From Sciurus carolinensis (Eukaryota; Chordata; Mammalia; Rodentia; Sciuridae), in NCBI RefSeq assembly GCF_902686445.1, contig NC_062217.1, positions 170,123,598 through 170,187,597 of the forward strand: a stretch of DNA of 64,000 bases, read 5' to 3'. The notes under the pieces were generated by a model. It ran no database searches. It saw nothing but the letters and a program-made list of their open reading frames with translations, and was not told the DNA's origin. A program made the position numbers and the translations under genes. Positions 1-12,124 of this stretch are shown one piece after another; the first letter of the stretch is position 1, and each line of letters starts with the position of its first letter.

Positions 1-775
1 AGGATACAGTTGCTAGTCTGTATTGATCGCTGCTACATGTTTTATAGAATGTTCTATAAATTTCTAAGATCATAACAAGGAAGAAGGACAGATCTGCCTG
101 CAATTTGGAGGGGGTAAAGTTTCCACTGGTCATGGGAGAGGAGGCTTTTCTGCCTTCCTGTCACTGGGGTTTCTAGGCTAGTCAGAGACTTTGAGTGGGC
201 TTCCCAGGGTGGAAACTATGTATACTTCTGAATTTTCAAATATTATTTAAATATCAAGACAGATATTACCAATGGCACACCAAGGGTTTGCCTTAAATTT
301 TATCTTTAGAATATATTTGTGACAAGTGTTTTAGTATCATAATTTTTTTAAAAAAGCAACATGCTTATTTAATTGTGTTTTAATTGAATTTAATCAGTTG
401 AGGCTACTGGCTCAGTCACGTGGCCTAACCCTGGAATAATGTCCAATAAACACGCAGGCATGAACTCTTAATAAATGTGCCATTGTGGCTGTGTGCTGGA
501 TTTTTCTGAATTTGGGTGTGTGTACCCAAAGAGACCACATGTTGTGCAAGTTCAAGTGCATCTGCTTGGCACCTCGTCCCATACGACAAAATTAGTCTAA
601 AGGTAATGTTGTCTAATGACGATTTTAGGACTTGTAAGCTTTAAGTGTTTATTGTTTGACTTCCAAGTGACAGAATATGTCAAGGCAAAATATTATGACA
701 TCTAAAGGAAAACTGAATACCTTCGCCATCATGGTTTAGGCAACGCCGTGGTGAATAGGATATGTACATATAAGC
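1..775. other. Unique AT-rich sequence, no gene seen
   Basis: No coding frame or repeat family is recognised here. The sequence is AT-rich, with homeodomain-like TAATTGA/TTTAATC strings around 370-400. It runs into an old L1 at about 776. It could be intergenic or intronic. Confidence 0.5.
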
Positions 776-1597
776 AATATCCACAAAAGAGGTGGTCAGA
801 TTTACTTCATTAAAATTAAGAACTTCTGCTCATTAAAATATATTATAAAGAAAAAAGTCAAATTAAAGATTGGAGAAGATATTTGCAAGACGGACATTTG
901 GTGAAGGACTTGTACCTAGAATATATAAAGAGCTCACATAAGTCAACAAAGAAAAGACAACCTAATGAAAAGCAGGCAAAAAATCTGAGCAGGAACTTCA
1001 TGAAAAAGGTTTTCAAATAGCAAGTAAGCACATGAAGAGATGCTTAGCATCATTACTCACTGGAAAATGCAAATTACAATCATGAAAGACACAACTGCAC
1101 CCTCTCCAGAACGGCTGAAAGAAAGACTGTCAATATTAAGTGCAGGTGAGGATGTGGGGCAACTAGAACTGTCACATTGCTGGTGGGAGAGTAGGTCTCT
1201 GGAATTTCTTCAGGAAACCATCTGGTAGTATCCACGAAAGCTTGGCATACATACACACGATGCTCAGCTATTGAATTTTGCCCAAGAGACAAAAATGCAT
1301 TTGCCACCAAAAGAATGGGCAAACATGTTATCAACTTTTTATTTAAAAACTGAAATAACCAACATGTCTATGAAGAATTGAGTAGATAAAAATGTTGTGG
1401 TATATTCACACAATGGGATACTCCACAGAGATAAAAAAGAAGAATAAGTACTGCTACATTCCACAATGTGGATGAACCTCAGACACAATGCAGGACGCCA
1501 AAGCCAGAAAAACAGACTACACGGTGTGTTGATTTATAAGATGTTTAAGAGTAGGCAAAACTCATCGATAACAAAAGAGGCCAGGATGGTAACTATG

Positions 1598-1646
<49 letters not shown>

Positions 1647-1875
1647 CAGAGAGAGACAGAAAGAGAGAGACAGAGATAGAGAGACAGAGAGAGAGAGAGA
1701 GAATTATGGGCGGCAAAAGGCACGCAGGAGTGTTTCAGGGTGTATGTATTCTACTTTTTGATCAAAGTGATTAATTTAAAGGTCACTTGGGTGCATATAG
1801 ATGTGGAAATTCATTGAGAGAACACTTAAGATTTGCACTTTATGACATGTAGCGTTGCATTGAAAATAGAAAGAG
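776..1875 (+). mobile_element. Old L1 3' end (ORF2 tail and 3' UTR)
   Basis: The order of motifs follows the 3' end of ORF2 in old mammalian L1: a 'cattaaaattaagaacttctgctcattaaa'-like start near 810, an 'aaatgcaaattacaat' block near 1065, a 'gatactccacagagataaaa' block near 1415, then a 3' UTR. Many substitutions and stops show it is ancient and dead. A microsatellite sits inside it at 1600-1702. The subfamily (L1M-type) is inferred from memory of consensus sequences. Confidence 0.7.
1600..1702. repeat. Compound (TG)n(GA)n microsatellite
   Basis: About 16 TG dinucleotides are followed directly by about 70 bp of GA repeats with scattered CA interruptions. It lies within the 3' portion of an old L1. 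Alternating purine-pyrimidine then pure purine tracts can adopt Z-DNA and triplex forms, and the length is likely to vary between individuals. Confidence 0.95.
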
Positions 1876-1976
1876 GGTGGGGGCCAGCGGTGGGCTAGCC
1901 AATGTTGAACAACCTGCTCTCTAGGGAAAAGCCCAGTATCCCTAGAACCCAGCATCCACACACCCCTCCTCCCGAG

Positions 1977-1999
1977 TGAGTCACGTGTAGGATGAGTCA
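1977..1999. promoter_or_regulatory. Paired AP-1 sites with an E-box
   Basis: Two perfect TGAGTCA motifs lie at 1977-1983 and 1993-1999, 16 bp apart start to start, with CACGTG (1982-1987) overlapping the end of the first. They lie in a 210-bp unique stretch between an old L1 and a Tigger element. AP-1 pairs are common in enhancers, but motif presence alone does not show function. Confidence 0.3.
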
Positions 2000-2085
2000 T
2001 TACAGACAGACTGCTCAGGCAAGGGGAATGAGCCTTCACATTTTTATTGATATCACTAAACGTCTTCCATAGAGCCTGTTGCAAT

Positions 2086-2437
2086 CAGTACCCCACCATC
2101 AGGGTACAGGGGTCCCCTTCACAGGGGAAGTGTTCCAAGACTCCCACGGATGCCTGAAACCCCAGCAGGACCCGACCTTGTCTGTGCTATGCGTTCCTCA
2201 CTGTGTACACACCTAAGACACAATTTAATCTACAAATTAGGCATGGTGAGAGATTAACAACAATAACTAAAATGCGATAGAATAATTACAACAATATATT
2301 GCAATAAAACTTGCTTAAAACTTATGAATTGTTTACTTCTTGAATTCTCTACTTCCTGTTTTCAGTCCTCAGTTGACTCTAGGTAACTGAATTGGGAGGC
2401 GAAGCCATGGACCAGGGGGACTATTGTAGTGTGGTTA
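2086..2437 (-). mobile_element. Tigger-type DNA transposon remnant (TcMar)
   Basis: Read on the minus strand it begins with a CAATAGTCCCCC-like terminus (2425-2437) and runs through an 'aacaattcataagttttaa' block. It ends with a 'ggtttcaggcatccgtgggagtcttggaa' block and a terminus near 2090. This matches the ends of Tigger1/MER2-type pogo-like elements with the transposase interior missing. It is a non-autonomous fossil with no coding capacity. Confidence 0.75.
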
Positions 2438-3235
2438 AAGGTGCAAAACCCTGGCGTTTAAAAAATCAGAATAGAACAAACTCAAACTATCCAACAGTTC
2501 TGAGTGTCGGGATTGTAGAGACCAGGAAGAATCACATATAACTGTTTTTAGAATGGGCAAGCATTAGCAGGCAGAAAAGAGAGCATTTTCCAGGTAAATA
2601 TCGTGACCGATACTAACTTGTTTTTGTGGGACTATAGTCCACAAGAAGTACCTGCACTGCCAAATTTAAAATATTTAAAAATCACTTTATGTAGCACAGC
2701 ATAAGTGTCTTATAACCCACCTCATTTCTTTCAGTTTATTTAAAAAAATTCTTTGATCTCTTAAAATTCCTTTGGTGGTAAGTATATTCATTGCACAGTG
2801 GACGGGAATTGGGAAGACCTAAAAAGTTGGCGTGTGTCAAAACATGAACAACCTAATTAGCAGTATTTTTTAAAAGTCAGCTGCACAGAGGATACATTTA
2901 CCAAATATATATCATACATATGATTTCTTAAAAGTGTTTGTTTCTGCTTCAATTTAAACGTTTCCATTGTCTAGGAACTGCTGGATTTTTATGTTAATTA
3001 GTCTTAAATTCCAGGAGGTGATCATAACTGTGAGGTGATCTTGGCAGCTGAACAATCACAAACCATGTGCCAGCTTTCCCAGAGAGAAGCTGACCGCCAC
3101 GGGGTGACCTCTGAGTGTGTCGCCTCTGAGGGTTTTTGTTGTACTAAAACCAGCCAATAATACTCTGTGCGGTATTTTCTTTAAAAGTTCTTTCTTCTTC
3201 TCCTTTTTTTTTTCCCTTCGCATTTTTCCTCAACA
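2438..3235. other. Unique AT-rich sequence, possible conserved block
   Basis: No gene or known repeat is recognised. The 2690-3220 part is AT-rich with few CpG and ends in a T-rich tract (3187-3230) that adjoins the next L1 fragment. It could hold conserved non-coding sequence, which only alignment would show. Confidence 0.4.
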
Positions 3236-3730
3236 GAAAAGATGCAAGTTAACGTAAAAACAAACAAACAAACAAACCAACCCCAACTGATGCAGAGAGG
3301 ATTTTTTGCTTGCAGTGCGTGTCAGATCCCAGCAAGTTATTTTGCCGATATGAGTGGCTGATGGTGAAGTTCCTGTGGAGAGGCAAAGGGCCCAGAATAG
3401 CCAACCCGACCTGAAGGAGAGCAAGTCAGGAGGGCTGAGGCTGCCCGATGTCAGAGCTTAGGATAGAGCTGCAGGGATCAGGACAGGGTGGTCCTGGAGG
3501 AGGAGCCTAGGAGGCAAGGGAGCAGAAGAGAGATCCCAGAATCAGATCTGTGCACGTGCGGTCGACTGACTTTGACAAAGGCAACGGGACGCCTGGACAG
3601 CCACATGCAAAAGAGAGAAAGGAACAGACAGACAGACAGAAAGAATCCACGCACTTATATTAGATGTGGGGGAAGTGCAAGAGCCAGCAGAGCCACCAAG
3701 GTCACTGTGGACTTCCCTCCCAATACCTAG
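3236..3730 (+). mobile_element. Old L1 ORF2 fragment
   Basis: In broken plus frames the translation contains FLWRGKGPRIAN near 3380 and GLRLPDV-like residues near 3435, which mark the late part of L1 ORF2 after the reverse transcriptase. A 'cgactgactttgacaaaggca' block near 3565 follows in the expected order. A short (CAAA)n run lies at 3253-3278 and a (CAGA)n run at 3624-3642. Frameshifts and stops make it non-functional. Confidence 0.7.
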
Positions 3731-4750
3731 GACTACGAAGCCCGGCCCCCAATGGCAGGGTCAGCGTGGCCTGTGAAGGATCCCGAGACGCTGGAATTCT
3801 GCAGTACTTTCCATTTCTGACGAGGTTGCCTCCACTGTCCTTCTTTATGGTACCCATGGGTGATGCAAAACAATCAGAGTGTCGAGGCTTATTACAACCA
3901 ACCCGGGGCTTCGGCTCCTAGCAAACAGGAGTGTAAAATAAATACTCATTGGCTTTGTCCAGGTTTATCTAAACAGGCTTGTTAATGGTTGCTTCCAAAA
4001 AAATATATTTTGCTTCTCTGAGTAGAGGAAAATCAATAACAATATTAGGTTTATGTGAAGGTCAGTGGGCTTGGCACTGCTCTCTTATCCCTGGGTTTTA
4101 AAGGAAGCCACGAAGGAGCGTGATTTCTGACAGTCCTGCCTGGGAAATGTCTTCACTGAGATTCTCGGACTTAATAAAAGATTTATGGGGGAAATTCTGC
4201 AAGTAATATCTTGTTAAAATAACTTCTGTGCTAACCTCAAGTGACAAGTGATTGCTCAAACTTGTTCCTGCAGAGCCTGGCCCTTCTCTTTAATCTTTTA
4301 TTAGCTCAGTTCTCCAAACTTGAAATACAAGGGACAGCAATTGTTTGGGTCCATTATCTTTGATGGGAGTGTCTCTTTGCTGAATCCGGATATGTGTTTT
4401 CTTTTTCTGAATTACAAATGAAGTAAATGTCACCATTTGATGGTAATAGATGGCATTTAAATGCACACTGAATGTCGCATTGCTTAAAAGTCAAGACCCT
4501 TGTAAGCACCATTAAGTGACGGGCAGAGTGTTTTCTGGGATAGAGAAGACATGGGAAGAGTTCACAGCTCGAGGAGACAAGAGAAGCTCTGCCTGCTGCC
4601 AGCTCTGCAGGCTCCGCCGTGCCAGATCCTTGATTGTTATAAACTGAAAATAAAGAATACCACCAGGGTGTATACACACGGGGCCCGGGTGATTCAGGAG
4701 GAACGGCAGCCAGAAGCCGCCACAGACTGGTCATTAGGACGATAACCTGA
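3731..4750. other. Unique sequence, possible conserved block
   Basis: No gene is recognised. From about 3930 to 4560 the sequence is AT-rich, repeat-free as far as can be judged, and dense in short AT-rich words such as AATCAATAA, TTTAAATG and TAATAGATGG. It ends where an MLT1 LTR begins. Confidence 0.4.
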
Positions 4751-5107
4751 TTATCTGCTGGTAGGGACAGAACTGAGCCCCCCGAATCCATACACTGAAG
4801 CCCTAACCCCCAAGGTGACGGTACTGTGGCAGGGTTTGCAGACACGAATGCAGGTGAAATGAGGTCGCGAGAGTGGGGCCCTGGTCCAATCTGACTGGTG
4901 TCCTTATAGGAAAAGGAAGAAGCACCCGGAGTTATGCCCACAGAGAAGGGGCCACGTGAGGACACGGCAAGAAAGCTCTGTCTGCCAGCCAGGGAGAGAG
5001 GCCCCAGGAGAAGCCAAACCTGCTGGCACCTTGATCTTGGAACTGCCAGAAAAAAGATTATTGTCTGAGCCCCGAGTCTGGGGCACTTTATTACGGCAGT
5101 CGGGGTG
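4751..5107 (+). mobile_element. MLT1 solo LTR (MaLR, ERVL-related)
   Basis: The sequence follows the MLT1 LTR from its 5' end ('gaagccctaaccccca' near 4797) through 'tggtgtccttata' near 4897, 'ggccacgtgaggacac' near 4949 and 'acaccttgatctt'-like text near 5025 to a 'ttacggcag' end near 5095. It is a solo LTR of an ancient mammalian LTR retrotransposon with no internal region. A minus-strand open frame of about 250 codons crosses it by chance. Confidence 0.85.
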
Positions 5108-5590
5108 ACACACATCTGCCTCTCAGCCAGCCTCAGCTCCCTCCCCTGCCTGGCAGGAACACCTCCTTTTACAGGTGGAAAGTGCCAGGTGCTGGCTCCG
5201 CCGGCCTCCGTGGCAGCTTAGGCAGGGACTAGAGACCCAGTCCCAGCCAGTGAGGCATAAGCAGAAGACCCCTGGAGTTCAGGGAGGCAGGAGAGGGCGA
5301 GACCCCGTTCTTGCTTGGCCTCCTTTCCTCTTCTCTGTGAGCAGCCCGACCCCTCGCCCACTGCCCTGAGCAGGCCTATGCACCCCACCCCCTGACTAGC
5401 ACCCCCCTAAAGATTTCAAATCAAGGTGAAGCGTGGACGCAGTTGACATGAAAGTCAAGGGGCTCATGAAGGGCTCCTGCCTCCCGACCCCACCCCTCTC
5501 CTGCTCTGAGACCATGCCTTCCAGGCGACACCACCCTTTCTTAGCTTGATGTGCCCCTCCCCCTCATGTGCTGACATCGCTAATCACTAT
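5108..5590. other. Unique GC-rich sequence, nothing recognised
   Basis: The sequence is GC-rich with pyrimidine-rich stretches (for example 5375-5410 and 5490-5570). No gene, RNA or repeat family is recognised. Confidence 0.5.
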
Positions 5591-6480
5591 TTTTAGTTTT
5601 TAAAAGTAATTCGTGCTTATGAAAATATACTTAATCTTTTATAGTTTGGCAGTTTCTTAAAAAGCTAAACATAATTTTAGCAAGTGACCTGGTAATCCTA
5701 TTCCTTGATATTTACACGAGAGAGAGAATAGCCTGTCCACACAAAGGCTTACGTGAGATGCTCCAGCAGCAGCGCTCAGAATAGCCAAGGCTGGGTTTCC
5801 ACCACCAGGGAGGGACATGTTCTAGGAGACGGACGGGTGGGACCCGGTTTCATATCACGTGTGTTGTGACATCGCGTAGTATAGTTCGACCATGTACAAT
5901 TTTTATGTGTCAGTCGAAAAAATAAATGTAATTAAAAAGAATCTTACCTAGAAATATAAAGAACAGTTTAATGACCTGGAAAAAAATGGAAACTATCCTC
6001 ATGTCCATAAGACGGAGAACAGGTAAATCCATACGAAAATGTGATTCTCCAATCAAAAGGAGTGCAGAATGGACAGCAGTACCCAGGAGGAGCCTGGAAA
6101 CGTGAGGCTAAGGGAGACGCTGTGCACCCAAGGTCATCTGCTGTGTGATCCCATTTAGTGACATGTCCTGGAAAGGCAGAGACAGGAACCATGTGCGGGA
6201 AGCTGAGGCAGGACAGGGAGAAACTGCAGAGGGGCCTGAAGGACCTTTCTGGGATCATGGTGTCAGACCCGGCCAGTCCTGAAGGTGGCGCAGCCCTGTG
6301 CACTTAACAACCACCGAATCTGCAAGTGCAGAGGGAAGTCCACAGAACAGAAGCAAACCTGAGGAGAGCTGCTAAAATCAGACCCCACGCGGTTCCATCT
6401 CCTGTCCCATCCGCTGGAGATGGTACTCATTACTTCTTTGTAAGGTGAGAGGATTGGCGTCCCCCTCCTTCCCACCACTT
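5591..6480 (+). mobile_element. Old L1 3' end
   Basis: The block order is that of a mammalian L1 ORF2 tail and 3' UTR: 'cctggtaatcctattccttg' near 5689, 'gtccacacaaaggctta' near 5734, 'cagaatagccaa' near 5777, 'actatcctcatgtcc' near 5991 and 'gatcccatttagtgacat' near 6147. It is heavily decayed and untranslatable. The 5900-5960 part is A-rich and may mark an insertion or rearrangement. Confidence 0.65.
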
Positions 6481-6572
6481 CAATTTTTTTCTGTCTACTT
6501 CCAACTGCAGTAAGTTGTATGCTTACTCCTCCTTTGCAAAGAATGCTAACATTTTATTCTTAAAAAAAAATT

Positions 6573-6650
6573 ATTTTTTGCAGTGTTGGGGATTGAACCC
6601 AGGGCCTGACGTGTGCTCGGCAAGCGCTCTACTACTGAGCGAACGTTAAT
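6573..6650 (-). mobile_element. ID-type SINE fragment
   Basis: On the minus strand it carries a tRNA-like A-box region (CTCAGTAGTAGAGCGCTTGCC) and a B box (GGTTCAATCCC), with an A-rich tail that appears as T-rich sequence at 6550-6580. The 5' end is truncated or diverged. Such ID elements derive from a tRNA-Ala-like RNA and use L1 machinery to move. Confidence 0.75.
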
Positions 6651-6934
6651 TCTGTAACATTAAAAACATCACGCAGCACTTACATTAAAACAATTTTATG
6701 ACCTTTCCACAGGAGACCTGAATCTTGTGCTGTGGCCGTATCCCCTGCTCTGTGGTTCTGATGTCACCTTCCCCGGGCTACTCACAGAGGGTGTTCACAC
6801 GGGCTTTCCGCTTTGCTTTCCATGGATTGCTTAGAGTCTTAGCACATTTTATTTTTTTTTCATATTTGAACAATGCCTCTCTCACAGAGTTTCATCCTTC
6901 CCTTGCCCCTCGATTATTTTAAAAAAAAAAAAAG

Positions 6935-7605
6935 CCCTTCATATTTTAGAGTAGTTTTAGATTTACAGAAAAACCCTGAAGGTGGTACCGAGGTCCCTCC
7001 CACATGTGCCACACCTAGTTTCCACCACTGGTGACCTTTGACATTAGCATATTTGTCAGTATTTATATGCTGATGTTGATACATTATTAATAAAGCCCAT
7101 ACTTTATTGAGATTTCCTAAGTTTTAATGTAATGCCCTTTTCCTGATTCCATTTTGGAACCACTTACATTTCAGTTACCTTGTTCCTTTGGCTCCTTTTG
7201 GCTGTGACGATTTCTCAGACTTTCCTTGGTTTTGACCGTTTTGATGGTTTTGAGAGTACTGTTGGGCATATTGGAGGATACTCCTCCACTGGGATTTAGC
7301 TGATGTTTTTCTCATGTTCAGACTGGGGCTATAGGTTTTGGGGAGGAGGCCACACAGGTAAAGCGCTGTTCGCATTGCAGGAGTACTGACTGTTAATGTG
7401 ACTCGTCATGGTTGATGTTGGCCTTGATCACCTGGCTGAGTAGTGCCTGTTACTTCCCCACCTCCTTTCTGTGCTTTGTGGAACAAGGTCACTATGTCAC
7501 ATATAAGGAGGGGAGAGCTATGCTCACATAAATTATTTGGAATTCTTTTGCGTGGAAGCTTTGTATATTCTCCTTTATGTACCTATGTGTGTATTTATTG
7601 TCAGT
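6935..7605 (-). mobile_element. Old L1 3' UTR fragment
   Basis: The sequence resembles the reverse complement of an ancient L1M-type 3' UTR: 'agtagttttagatttacagaaaa' near 6950, 'cattattaataaagcccatactttatt' near 7083, 'gctcc-tttggctgtgac' near 7190 and 'gatcacctggctgag' near 7426. It has no coding capacity. The family assignment is from memory and the subfamily is not determined. Confidence 0.55.
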
Positions 7606-7782
7606 ATGGTCTTAAGAATAAGGACACCAGTCATATTTGATTAGGGTCCAATGGTGTAATCTGAGTTTAACTCAAGTACCTCTTTACAGACCCCCTCTCT
7701 GAATACAGTCACATTCTGAGGCATCGGGGATTAGGACTTCCACATATGAATTTTAGAGGGAAACAATCGATCCCATCACACC
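7606..7782 (-). mobile_element. MLT1 LTR fragment
   Basis: This part matches the reverse complement of the 5' half of an MLT1 LTR: 'aaggacaccagtcatat', then 'acagtcacattctgagg' near 7707 and 'cttccacatatgaatttt' near 7738. It is truncated on its left side, where it joins the old L1 fragment. Confidence 0.7.
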
Positions 7783-8030
7783 CCTTTATTCTAGTAGCAA
7801 CTTGAACCTCTATGACCAGACTCCAATCTTTTGTGTTAAAAGAAAGAAGGCCTGTTGGAGAGGTTTCTGAGGTGTGGGCACAGTTCTGTTTTTTGCCTGA
7901 GTGGTAGTTACGAGAGCATTCACTTCACAATAATTCATTTAATCATGTATTTACTTTTTGTGGTTTTTCACAGGTATTGTTCTATAATAAAAACATATAA
8001 ACAATTATAAGAGGAGAAACGGAATGACTA

Positions 8031-9215
8031 GGAATTTTATGAAACCTGTGAAAATAAAAGAATGTGAAAGAGGATCCAATACTTGAGTTAAATAATAAAT
8101 GAAGACAAAAATAAAATCAAGTGTCTGTCATTATACTAATTATGAATGGGTTAAATTCAACCACTAAATACAGAGACTGTCATATTAAGCATTAAACACC
8201 AAGGCCAGTCAAGTACAGTTTGTACACCTTCAAAGGTAAATGACAGAAGCAGCTGAGCACCCAATGTTGGTAGAGTGATACTTATCAAACATAAGCAAAG
8301 GAAAGCTAGGGCAGCAAAGCCACAGAAAGTGGAGCCTAAAGCAAAGATAATAAAGAACGAACACAGAAAGTATGTAATGATACAAGCATAACTGACAGTG
8401 AGTTATAGCCCTAAAAATGTACAGGCGCTCAATATCCAAGTGACTTAATTCTAAACAAAAGTGGTTTGAAATGCAAGGAAAGTCTGATTTAAAAATACAC
8501 AGTGGAGAGTTGAATACATTTTTATCAGAATTGAACAGATCTAGTGGATAAAAATAAGTAAGGCTATAAGTGAATAAAATACCAAGATAAGAAACTTGGT
8601 TTAATTAGTAAGTGGAAAAACTTATATGCCTCAAATGAGATGAGATATATTTTTTCCTATAGCCATTGAACATTTGCAGAAATCAATTATGGCTAAGTTT
8701 GTTGCAAAGGAAACCATATTCCCCACTAAAAAAAAATTAAAAATAACTAATAATAGAAGGGCAGTAGAAGAGTTTTAACTGGTAAGACATTATGGTGGTA
8801 AACTACTAATTAATGGAACAAAAAAGTCAAAGAGAAATTACATATCGTCTAAATAGCAAGAAGAACAGAACATCCCATACCCAAATTGACCTGCGTGTAG
8901 ATATTGATTACCAGAGGTTGGGAAGGGAGAGGGGTGAGGGAGGCTGTGTTTGGCTGGTACCCAAACGCAGGAGGGAGAAGGAGCGAGTCCTGGCCTCCAC
9001 AGCACAGGGGGTGGCTGCAGCTTCTTACACCTTCTTACACGCTTCATGAAGCTCTAGAAGAGAGGGGCTGGAAGACTCCAACCATAAAGAAAGGACAAGG
9101 AGAAGGAGATGATGATTGCTCTGGTTCCACCAGGGCCTGCTGTGTGCCTATGTTGAAACATCACCCTGTGCTGCTTAGTACCTAAATTAATACATGTTGA
9201 TATAAAAGCCCGTGG
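8031..9215 (+). mobile_element. Decayed L1 pieces (ORF2 start and 3' UTR)
   Basis: 8031-8600 matches the endonuclease part of an old L1 ORF2: a 'gaatgggttaaattcaaccac' block near 8143, then a lysine-rich and ATA-rich stretch in the right order. 8880-9215 resembles an L1 3' UTR ('accagaggttgggaaggg' near 8910). The reverse-transcriptase part between them is absent, so this is an internally deleted copy or two fragments. No reading frame survives. Confidence 0.5.
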
Positions 9216-12124
9216 GGCGGAGAAGCTTGCACTTACAGAAAAGTTTAGAGCCGCACTTCCAAGCTGCATGCTAGTGGAGCCCCTGGATCCCCCCAGCAAC
9301 CCAGGCCTTGGTATCAAGGGAGGCCTGAGGCAGGGGCTTGGTCAGGCCCTGCCTGCTGGAGCTTGGCCAAGGCCCTCCCAGAGCTGCTTTGTTGTGGTGT
9401 GGCCAGGATGGGAGGTGAGGTTGAGGAGTTCTGCAGGGGTGCCTGAGGGGTGCCCTGGGCACCACCCCTGCTGATGGCCTCCCTCTCTGTTCCTTTTGTG
9501 ATCATTGGCTCACACCCTTGTTGCTGTGGTTCACCGTAACTTTGAGGGGTGATGGAGATAGATGCACAGTCAGTCCTTCACCATAGACAGCAAGTATCCT
9601 CTTCATAGGCTTTGTGTGCTTCCTGAAATAGGAAGATGTGAATTGCATGGTGTGCTGGCAAGTGCTAACAATGGGCTCCTCGGGGGAAAGCCCTGACTCG
9701 TAGCATCGGCTGACTTCCCGGGTGTAATGCTTCCACCATGGTCAACTGGTGTCACCCAAGCAGAGTTAAGGAGAGAGGCACATGGGAGTCTCTGAGAGCT
9801 GGTGGGCACTGGATGGTGAGAAGGGAAGGATGGAGTGAGCGTGGGAGGCCTGCTGCATGGTCACATTGAGTGGCAGGAAAAGTAAGCAAGAGAAACAAAT
9901 CAAAAGAGCCTCCTCCAGCATCTGACCCTGAACAGGCAACGTGTGACCAACTCGCCAGTGAAATCCAAAAACAGATCGACCCCAAGATTCAGGTGTTCTG
10001 CTTCTATTTCTCAGATGTGCCTGACTTTTGGGGGTTATTTCCCAATCCAAATACAATATCAGTGACTGTGACAGAAACTAAGGATGGTTTGCAGAGAGGC
10101 GAAGAAGCGTGTCCCATGTGTTGAGCCCGCAAGCTTCACAACCTGGACAGGCCCAGGGTCTTATCTGTACCCCTGCCCAAGCAGCTGCAGGACTTTGGAA
10201 GGACCCAGCCCTCCGCCAACATGGCTCCTACAGTGTCCCCGGCCTGCACACTCGACTCCACGAGACTTCTCTCCCAGCAAAGGTGGACCACGCTAACATT
10301 ACCTGTCAGCTGTTAATAAAACCCTCAACAGCCCCCAATTGAGACTAATCAAATAAAAATATCCCAGTGATTCTAATCAGGGCCCAGAATTTCTGCCACC
10401 GTGTAAACACGTTGGTGGACCTGACAGCCACGGAGTCTAGTCACTGCGAGACTCTGGTGGGTCATCAAGAGACATCACTGAAAATCCAAATTCACCTAAG
10501 AAAATTCTTCTAAGGGCTTTGGCTGTTACTAGCAGATCCTCAGCCACATGACTTTGAGATGATCCATGTCTCTGCAGGCACAGGAGACAGTGGCCTAGGC
10601 TAGTGGTCCACAGGTCTGCAGGTCCTAAGCAGGAGTAGCTCCTGTGGGGCGAGGGAAGGAAGGACAGCCAGGGGCTCGCCGAGTGTGCTGAGGCTCTTCT
10701 TGCCCTTCCGAGTCTTGGCGGGCAGGAAGCGGTCATAGTCCTGAGACAGACAGTCCAGCGGGCTGCTTCCTAGAGCTCGGGCAGCCGACGTCCACGCACG
10801 ACCCTCAGCCCCTCCTGCAGGCTCCTGTTGCTGTCCCAGCATTTCAGCATCTGGTGTTTAGGTCCACTGACCTCAGCAGTAACATTTTTTCTTAACTGAC
10901 TGACCGTCTTTCCTCCCAGATCTTGCCTTTCTAGATCAGAGGCCCAAGGCTTGCTGCCTGTCCTCAGTGTCTGCAGGGTCCCTCCATCATTTCCAAGGCC
11001 CTGCGATGGACCTAGTTTAGGTCATGGAGGCAGATTGGCGACTATGTAGATGAAATGCTGTCCGCTCTTCTCTCATTACTTCTGTCAGTTGAATGCTCTT
11101 AGAATCTACAACGGAAAATCCAGCTAGAAGTGACTTAGGGGAAAAGTGATCTCATGCACCAGGCATTCTGGAGGTAGCCAGGTTCAAGGGTGGGTTAATT
11201 AGGCAGCAGATGTTATCAGCGCCAGGTGCTTTCTGTTCTCCTACTCTGTCATCCCCCACACGCTGACCGAGGTTCCCAGGCTTGTTCCCTGATGTTACAG
11301 ATAGGAGCCGCGCAGACACAATGCTGTGAACGGGTAGGAAGAGCATTTCCCCCCGTTCCTTTTATCTTTAAGGAAAATCTTGCTCAGGAGTGATCTGGAA
11401 GTTTCCCCTAATATCTCATAGGCAGAATTTTATCACATGCCCACTCCTAACTGATCAGTGGCAAAGAGAACGGATAAATGGTTTAGACTAATTAATAACT
11501 ACCTTCCAGACACACTGTCCTGAAAGCTCACGGTTGTCTTGTACTGAAGAAAATTGGGGTTTGTTAGCCAAGAGAGCGGGTTGCTGGGCAAGCAGCCAGC
11601 TGCGCCTGTGTTCCTGGGGTCTCGATCACAGCAGGGTGCTTAGGACTGTGTCCATCCTGGTCTGCAGGAAGCTTTCTTGAGCTCTTTCTGGCATATCCAT
11701 AGGTCCCTCTAGATCTAAGTGCTGTCCTGCAAAACCGGAGGCACTGGCCACCATCTTCCTGTGGCGGGTGTCGGAAGAGAAGGCTGAACTGAGTCTGACT
11801 CCAAAACCTTCCCAGGCAAAATGCTTTCTCCTCCTCAGAGGAGTCAGGAATTTTCTCTTTAACTTTGGAGTTTTGAAATGTCACCAAAAATATCTAGGTG
11901 TGGCCCTTCTTTTGTCCACGCCCCTGGGTTCTCATTGGGCCCTGTTAATCTAAAATCTACACCTTGGCTTGTTCCTAAGACTCTTTTCTTCTGTTTCTAG
12001 AATTCCAAGGAAATTGGTATTGTACATCCTGGGTCGTCAGACTTGTTTCTTCTTCTCTTTAAACTCTCTCATGGTTTGTGTCTGCTTTACATTATGTGAG
12101 GTTTCCTGGTCTAGATCTTCCAGA
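9216..12124. other. Unique sequence, no gene supported
   Basis: About 2.9 kb with mixed base composition and several short open frames, none longer than about 107 codons and none resembling a known family. An 84-codon frame at 9870-10124 starts MAGKVSKRNK but has no recognisable domain. 11330-11490 weakly resembles an ancient interspersed repeat ('cacatgcccactcctaact'). No RNA gene or CpG island is evident. Confidence 0.45.

Noticed and set aside
1466..1774. Open frame of 102 codons with Cys-Val and Arg-Glu repeats
   Set aside because: It is the translation of the TG/GA microsatellite at 1600-1702.
4354..5115. Minus-strand open frame of 253 codons
   Set aside because: Much of it is the antisense of an MLT1 LTR (4751-5107), and the remainder is unique DNA without a recognisable domain.
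9870..10124. Small basic protein of 84 codons
   Set aside because: No similarity to a known family could be recognised, and there is no splice or poly(A) context, so it was not annotated as a gene.
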